From the NCBI RefSeq assembly GCF_013416325.1, contig NZ_JACCGK010000002.1:186001-250000 (forward strand): 64,000 nt of DNA, in the 5' to 3' direction. The DNA comes from Vreelandella sedimenti. Lineage in GTDB: Bacteria > Pseudomonadota > Gammaproteobacteria > Pseudomonadales > Halomonadaceae. Shown piece by piece: positions 59,220 to 64,000 of this stretch. Numbering within the stretch: position 1 is the first letter of the stretch; every line of letters begins with the position of its first letter. The notes beneath the pieces were generated by a model. It was not told the DNA's origin. It was given only the letters and a program-made list of their open reading frames with translations, and ran no database searches. The position numbers were made by a program, and so were the translations under genes.

Positions 59220-61232
59220 TTAAATCAGCACCACAGGCTCAAACGCCATTGCAACGCGGTTGCGTCCGCCATGCTTAGCGCGGTACATGGCGTCATCAGC
59301 CCGGGAGATAATATTTTTACAGCTGTCCCCCGGCTGCCAAACAGCGACACCGATACTCACTGTAACCGTTTGCTCAACTCCCTCTATACGCAGCTCTGCT
59401 ACCAGCGAGCGCAGCCGCTCGGCCAGGCCAACGGCGGCATCAACATCGGAATGAGTCGCCAGCACAATAAACTCTTCGCCTCCCCAACGTCCCAGGTGGT
59501 CGCAGCCACGCAGCGAGCTTTCCACTAAGCGCGCCAGGGCCACCAGTACATCGTCACCCACGCTATGGCCGTGAACATCGTTGATCTGCTTAAAGTTATC
59601 CACATCGAACAGTAGCAAGGCAAAAGCGGCCGCATAGCGCTTGGCAGCCACTAGCTCTGCATTGATCGCTTCTTCGATGCGGTAACGGTTCCACACCTTG
59701 GTTAGAGGATCGAAATGAGCTAATTGCTCAAGACGCTGGTTAGCTTCGGCAAGGGCTTTGCGTTCGTGCTCCAGGTGCATATTCAGTGAGCTAATTTCAT
59801 AGGCAGAAATCGCTAGCGTCAGGTCTTCTCCCAAGTCTACCGCCGCTAAGCGCTCTACCCGCAGCCACGCTTCACTTCTGCCGACTACCTCTTCAGACCA
59901 AGCAACCGATGGAGCCAATGTCACGGCCGGTTTAGGGTTAGTTGTAGGCTGCATCGCCCAATACAGCGTTTCCACCTGCTCGGGGCGAAAAAAAATCAGC
60001 CAGGCGCGCTGGGTCGAACTCATCGGCAGCGGCACCGCTAGCGCCCCACACTGCTCGGGCATGGCTAGCGAAGCGGTTAACGTCTCTGTGCCGATTTCGC
60101 GCGTGCACCAAGGGCCGCTATGCACATGAGTTCTTTCCAGACGCAGCACAAACTGGCTAATCGCTTCTGGAGTCGGCGTCACACCCACTTGATAAGCGCC
60201 ACCATTCACCCACAGCACCACGCCATGGGCGCGAAATAGTTTCATCCAGATAGCCGCTTGCTCATGAAGTAACTGCTGGGGACTTTGCGGCTCGCTGCGC
60301 GCTCGCGCACTGAGCACGAGACTATCCTGAACCCGTTGTAGATAGCGGGCTTCTTGACGCGCCCGTAGCAACAGCATGCGCTGGGTGGCCATTTGCACGA
60401 GGGTGCGAACGGCATCACGCACGGGGGGTTCAACCGAGTGCGGCGCTGGCGAATGGCAAAACACTAGACCCCATAAGCCAGTATCCCCCTGCATGGCCAA
60501 ACTGAATGAGCCACGCACCCCCAGGCGATGTAAATACTGCTGCCGCTCAGGGGCAGGGGCACGTAAAAAGCTGCCGCTAAGGCTCACTCCCGAGTAGGCG
60601 GGCATCAGCGTTTCAGGCGGCGCATCGACGTCTTCAATTAACCGAACGGGGTAATGTTGGTAACTTTTGCGTAAGGCGAAAGGAAAGTCGCTTGAGGGGA
60701 AGCGCTGCCCCAACAGCGAGGGCAGCTGGTTGCCCAGCGTTTCGGCGACCATTAAACCATGCCAATCACTGTCGAAATGGCACACGGTGACGCGATCATG
60801 GCCGGTGAGCTGTTGAATAGCGTTAACCAAGCAGTCGAGCAGCTCTTCCTGGTGGGTTGCTTCGGCTAAATGCATCAACCGCTCATTGACTGTGCCCAGC
60901 AGGCGGCGCTTACCTTGGGGGTTGAGTGGCTCAATCTCGACGATGACCTCCCCACCCGCTCGGTAAGCATAGAGCTGAAAACGCATGTTGCTATGCTTGG
61001 AACGAATAAACACCAGCGGGCCGGAAAGTTTCTGCTGCCCCTGCAACTCGCGACGCACCCGCTGGCTTAGCCGTTTTCCTAACACATAGGCAAGAGTACG
61101 CTGCCCATTTTCAGGGCGCTCAATACCGGTCAAGCGGGTTAAGTTGGTGCTACTGGCTTGAATGCGGCGACAATCGGCATCTAAAACCAGCAGAGCTCCA
61201 AACGGCTGCAACCGCGGGTGGTACATGGACAC
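59220..61232 (-). CDS. Phytochrome-like diguanylate cyclase with degenerate bilin pocket
   Basis: A 670-residue PAS-GAF-PHY-GGDEF protein. The PAS part reads RLQPFGALLVLDAD, the GAF part DRVTVCHFDSDWHG...PSSDFP (179-184)...RLI-DVD, and the PHY part WLIFFRPEQVETLYWA. Residues needed for bilin are altered: no chromophore Cys in the chain, PHG is PFG (F11), the GAF His is R230, CHH is CHS (S261) and the PRxSF tongue is absent. GGEEF (about 581-585) and the RxxD inhibition site (RGCD) are intact, so it should still make c-di-GMP. The GTG start has GAGG upstream. It follows motB by 17 bp. Confidence 0.82.
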   Translation of the reverse strand: MSMYHPRLQPFGALLVLDADCRRIQASSTNLTRLTGIERPENGQRTLAYVLGKRLSQRVRRELQGQQKLSGPLVFIRSKHSNMRFQLYAYRAGGEVIVEIEPLNPQGKRRLLGTVNERLMHLAEATHQEELLDCLVNAIQQLTGHDRVTVCHFDSDWHGLMVAETLGNQLPSLLGQRFPSSDFPFALRKSYQHYPVRLIEDVDAPPETLMPAYSGVSLSGSFLRAPAPERQQYLHRLGVRGSFSLAMQGDTGLWGLVFCHSPAPHSVEPPVRDAVRTLVQMATQRMLLLRARQEARYLQRVQDSLVLSARARSEPQSPQQLLHEQAAIWMKLFRAHGVVLWVNGGAYQVGVTPTPEAISQFVLRLERTHVHSGPWCTREIGTETLTASLAMPEQCGALAVPLPMSSTQRAWLIFFRPEQVETLYWAMQPTTNPKPAVTLAPSVAWSEEVVGRSEAWLRVERLAAVDLGEDLTLAISAYEISSLNMHLEHERKALAEANQRLEQLAHFDPLTKVWNRYRIEEAINAELVAAKRYAAAFALLLFDVDNFKQINDVHGHSVGDDVLVALARLVESSLRGCDHLGRWGGEEFIVLATHSDVDAAVGLAERLRSLVAELRIEGVEQTVTVSIGVAVWQPGDSCKNIISRADDAMYRAKHGGRNRVAMAFEPVVLI

Positions 61233-61249
61233 AAACGTGGCCTCGCAAT

Positions 61250-61924
61250 CTATTCACCCTCGACCTGCTGCCTTAGCAACAACTCTACGCGACGGTTGGC
61301 AGCTCTGCCCTCCGCAGTTGCGTTCGGTTCCATGGGTTGGGTGTCGGCATAACCGACGGCCCGCATACGAGAGATATTGAACCCTTGGCGCTCTAAATGC
61401 CTCACCACAGCGATAGCCCGCGCTGATGAAAGCTCCCAATTAGAGGGGAAGCGGGCCGTTGAAATAGGCACGCTGTCGGTGTGGCCTTCTACCGAAATCT
61501 GACCGTCAAAACGGGTCAGCACATCGATAAGGCTTTCTACCACATCTTGCCCACGGGAAGTCAGTACAGCTTGGCCACTGGGAAATAGCAGACTGGTATC
61601 AATCCGCAGTGTGACCCCTTCGCGCCCTTGGGAAACGCTGACCCCCGGAATGTCGAGCCCATCAAACTGCGGCTGAACGCCTGAATGGCGGGGCTGAATG
61701 CCGGTGGCTAGCGACGCCAGCGGCAATGATGATACAGCGCTAGCCGAGCGCATGAAAGCAGTATCAGCCGCCTCACCGCCGCCCGGCGGTGTCAGTGAAA
61801 GCAGCAGCACAAAGAGCGTGATTAGCAGCGTCAGCACATCCAAATAGCTGGTTAGCCAACCATCATCACCATCGCCTAGCGACGGCGTCATTTCCAGTGC
61901 ATGGCGCGTATCACGGTCTAACAT
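61250..61924 (-). CDS. motB: Flagellar motor stator protein MotB
   Basis: A 224-residue stator subunit. A short cytoplasmic N-terminus leads into one membrane helix (WLTSYLDVLTLLITLFVLLLSL) with the proton- or sodium-binding Asp29. A linker and an OmpA-like peptidoglycan-binding domain (EGHTDSVPISTARFPSNWELSSARA) follow. The chain is shorter than E. coli MotB and more like MotD of pseudomonads. The coupling ion cannot be told from the sequence. It begins 5 bp after motA. Confidence 0.92.
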   Translation of the reverse strand: MLDRDTRHALEMTPSLGDGDDGWLTSYLDVLTLLITLFVLLLSLTPPGGGEAADTAFMRSASAVSSLPLASLATGIQPRHSGVQPQFDGLDIPGVSVSQGREGVTLRIDTSLLFPSGQAVLTSRGQDVVESLIDVLTRFDGQISVEGHTDSVPISTARFPSNWELSSARAIAVVRHLERQGFNISRMRAVGYADTQPMEPNATAEGRAANRRVELLLRQQVEGE

Positions 61925-61929
61925 GCTGG

Positions 61930-62751
61930 CTATCCCTTGACCGCGGAGCTCACCGACGAGTCAGGCCTTGGCTTGACACTGTTGTCGCGTATTTCATCGT
62001 GATAGTTAGCTACAAACGAGTTGAGGGTCTCTTCAATAAACGACGGCAGGCGGCGCTTAGTAATCAGCGAAATACCTTCCAGCACCATATTCATGGTGAT
62101 CAGCCGCTCTTCGGTGCGGCGCTCAAGTTTCACCGCAATCGGCTTAAACACCAAGTTGGCGAGTAAAATACCGTAGAAGGTGGTGAGCAGGGCCACCGCC
62201 ATGCGCGGGCCGATCACTTGCAGGTCGCCTGCGTCCATGACTTCCAGCATATTGACCAACCCTACCAGGGTGCCGATCATGCCAAAGGCGGGTGCGTAGG
62301 TGGCCATGGTACGGAATATTTGTGCCTCGGCATGCTCACGCGCTTTAAGACGGGCAATGCGCCAGCGCAGCATGTCAAAAATTTCATCCTCTTTGGTGTT
62401 GGCAATGACCAGTTGAATCCCGGTACGCAAAAACGGGTTTCGGGTATGCTCCAACTCGCGCTCGACCGCGCGTACATCGCCCTTAAACCAGAGGCGCGAC
62501 ATATCCACCAGTTCACGGATATCGTCACGCATATAGGTATTTTCGCGCCGGAATACCAAGCCCACCAGCCGTACGACGCGGAGCACCTCTTTCAGCGGAT
62601 AGCTGATAAAGGTTGCCGCTAGGGTACCGGTCACCACAATGGCCAAACCCGGCAAATTGATAAAACTTTCAGGGGACTCTGCGGTAAAAAACAGCACGCT
62701 CACCAACAGCAATATGCTGGCAAATATGCCTATCAGTGTCGAAGGGTTCAT
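61930..62751 (-). CDS. motA: Flagellar motor stator protein MotA
   Basis: The four-helix stator subunit that works with MotB. The ATG at 62751 (MNPSTLIGIFASILLLV) has GGAG six bases upstream and gives 273 residues. Membrane segments are at about 4-22, 34-55, 155-175 and 185-205, the long cytoplasmic loop lies between the second and third, and TYAPAFGMIGTLVGLVNML is conserved. The length and loop resemble MotC/PomA more than E. coli MotA. It lies 40 bp after fliA. Confidence 0.93.
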   Translation of the reverse strand: MNPSTLIGIFASILLLVSVLFFTAESPESFINLPGLAIVVTGTLAATFISYPLKEVLRVVRLVGLVFRRENTYMRDDIRELVDMSRLWFKGDVRAVERELEHTRNPFLRTGIQLVIANTKEDEIFDMLRWRIARLKAREHAEAQIFRTMATYAPAFGMIGTLVGLVNMLEVMDAGDLQVIGPRMAVALLTTFYGILLANLVFKPIAVKLERRTEERLITMNMVLEGISLITKRRLPSFIEETLNSFVANYHDEIRDNSVKPRPDSSVSSAVKG

Positions 62752-62791
62752 CCACGGCTCCTTGCCGGTCACAAGTGAGTAAAAAGAGGTG

Positions 62792-63493
62792 TTATGCCGA
62801 ATCGTGTAAACGCGCGCGTAAGCGGCTGACGGCTTGGCTGTGCAGTTGTGAAACGCGTGATTCCGTGACGCCCAACACAGCCCCTACTTCCTTGAGGTTG
62901 AGTTCTTCTTGGTAGTACAGCGCCATTAGCAGCTTTTCACGCTCTGGCAGCGCTTCAATTGCCTCAATCAACGTTTGCCGTTGCTGGCCGTCTAGCAACT
63001 GCTCAAACGGTGAATTACCCAATTCATTATTGCTAGGCTCGCCACCGTCGGCCACCAGCTCTTCAAACGGCAACAGTTGACCACTGTTGGTGTCGTTGAG
63101 CAGCTGCTGATACTCACTCAGCGGCATTTCAAGGTGTTGGGCGATTTCATTCTCTTCTGGTGCCCGCCCTAGCTGTTGCTCCAATTGACGAACGGCACTG
63201 TCAACCGCTCGCGCTGAACGGCGCACGCTGCGGGGCAGCCAGTCGCGGGTACGTAATTCATCCATCATTGCACCGCGAATACGCTGACTGGCAAACGTCG
63301 CGAACGTTGCCCCCTGAGTGGCGTCGAAGCGCCCCAGCGCTTCCAGCAGCCCTACCATCCCGGCTTGAATAAGGTCGTCGAGCTCAATGCTGGCTGGCAA
63401 ACGGACCTGAAGCGTCAAGGCCTGACGTCGTACCAGTGGCATGTATTGCGTCAACAGCTCACTCTGTTTGATCCTGCCTTGTGCTGTGTACAT
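62792..63493 (-). CDS. fliA: Flagellar sigma factor FliA (sigma-28)
   Basis: FliA directs late flagellar and chemotaxis gene transcription. The 233-residue product has region 2 (YMPLVRRQALTLQVRLP...DLIQAGMVGLLEALGRFD...FATFASQRIRGAMMDELR), the DWLPRSVRR segment and a short region 3. Region 4 is LPEREKLLMALYYQEELNLKEVGAVLGVTESRVSQLHSQA. The gene directly precedes motA-motB with no che genes between. FlhE lies 26 bp upstream. Confidence 0.95.
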   Translation of the reverse strand: MYTAQGRIKQSELLTQYMPLVRRQALTLQVRLPASIELDDLIQAGMVGLLEALGRFDATQGATFATFASQRIRGAMMDELRTRDWLPRSVRRSARAVDSAVRQLEQQLGRAPEENEIAQHLEMPLSEYQQLLNDTNSGQLLPFEELVADGGEPSNNELGNSPFEQLLDGQQRQTLIEAIEALPEREKLLMALYYQEELNLKEVGAVLGVTESRVSQLHSQAVSRLRARLHDSA

Positions 63494-63519
63494 CCTCTCG
63501 CCTCGCGGCTATACAGCCT

Positions 63520-63948
63520 TCACTGATAGTTCACAATCATTTGCAGCCCCTGGACACGAACAGGCCGCTGCCCCGGAAGTAAAGCGAAGCGAAAATGCAA
63601 CGGCGCATCCGCGGCAAACCCCGCCAGTGCAGTGGTAGAACCACGCATGCCGGATAACGCAACGCACTGCTCAGGGTGGCACAACCAAGCGTTTAATAGC
63701 GCGCCGGGGGGATGCTGAAACTGCCACTGGACACGCCCGAGCTGACCTGACTGAATATTGCCGACGGTGGGCGGGGTAGCCGCTTGACTAGCACTTGCCC
63801 TATCGCTCATCGCCACCATTAGACCTGGTATCTGGCTGCTCCAGCTACCGGGTGTCGCCTGGGCGTTTCCCGTTACCCCTGCTAGTAGACACCCTGTCAG
63901 CAGTACTATGCTCAGTAGCAGTTTCCCTCTTAACGGCCAGCTTAGCAT
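63520..63948 (-). CDS. flhE: Flagellar protein FlhE
   Basis: FlhE is a small periplasmic protein that in enterobacteria prevents proton leakage through the flagellar export apparatus. The ATG at 63948 gives 142 residues with a signal peptide (LLLSIVLLTGCLLAGVTGNAQA). Conserved FlhE features are the tryptophan in GSWSSQIPG, the Cys pair AWLCHPEQCVAL, FAADAPLHFRFALLPGQRPVRVQ and a terminal MIVNYQ. FlhE normally follows flhA. The last 24 bp of the window can read as an in-frame tail ending in TGA at 63974-63976, perhaps the end of flhA, too short to call. Confidence 0.88.
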   Translation of the reverse strand: MLSWPLRGKLLLSIVLLTGCLLAGVTGNAQATPGSWSSQIPGLMVAMSDRASASQAATPPTVGNIQSGQLGRVQWQFQHPPGALLNAWLCHPEQCVALSGMRGSTTALAGFAADAPLHFRFALLPGQRPVRVQGLQMIVNYQ

Positions 63949-64000
63949 GCTTGGTTTCCTCGGCAGAGTGCGCTCATCGTGCAAGTACCAACAACTCCAT

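Overview
The window looks like a chromosomal segment of a motile, salt-tolerant gammaproteobacterium of the Halomonas group (family Halomonadaceae). This rests on gene content and order only: a Pseudomonas-like tRNA-Tyr/Gly/Thr ... tRNA-Trp-secE-nusG-rplKAJL-rpoBC-rpsLG-fusA-tuf run, a birA-coaX pair, a class II ribonucleotide reductase split into NrdJa and NrdJb, fabA-fabB, and FlhE/FliA flagellar genes. No insertion sequence, prophage, integrase or CRISPR array was seen, so this is core genome with a few lineage-specific operons.

Layout. (1) 1-17.8 kb, minus strand: the transcription/translation supercluster. It has stable-RNA type promoters upstream of tRNA-Tyr and tRNA-Trp, a separate promoter for the str operon, an L10 leader, and an attenuator-like terminator between rplL and rpoB. 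Two spacers of this cluster, next to rpsG and upstream of rpoB, each carry a 75-bp array of five 15-bp repeats with related units. (2) 17.9-21.9 kb: coaX and birA, divergent from typA. (3) 22-28.8 kb: a sodium-dependent neurotransmitter-family transporter, then a branched-chain amino-acid type ABC importer whose binding-protein gene converges on it. (4) 28.9-35.6 kb: a phospholipase-D lipoprotein, a small membrane protein, a membrane-anchored TlpA-like thioredoxin, RapA, and an epimerase-like protein. (5) 36.1-43.8 kb: a tightly packed plus-strand operon with a MerR/LitR-type regulator, a photolyase, an NTF2-like protein, an SDR, an FAD oxidoreductase, DUF1365, a Cfa-like methyltransferase and DUF2878. 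(6) 43.7-58.5 kb: a PAS-GGDEF-EAL protein, fabA-fabB, an acyltransferase with a degenerate RmlD-like partner, ssb, an MFS transporter, uvrA, a CRP-like regulator and nrdJa-nrdJb. (7) 58.6-64 kb: a secreted hypothetical protein, a phytochrome-like diguanylate cyclase, motB, motA, fliA and flhE.

The most interesting unit is the 36.1-43.8 kb operon. Its regulator resembles the B12 photoreceptor regulators (CarH/LitR) but lacks the residues that bind cobalamin. Its Cfa-like enzyme has lost two residues that hold bicarbonate in true cyclopropane synthase. The set resembles the light and singlet-oxygen membrane-lipid operons (photolyase plus furan or methyl-branched fatty-acid genes) known from other proteobacteria. 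A second light-type protein, the phytochrome-like cyclase next to the motor genes, has likewise lost most of its chromophore-binding residues. The NTF2-like, SDR, DUF1365 and DUF2878 members have no assigned reaction here. All functions are inferred from sequence reading without database searches.
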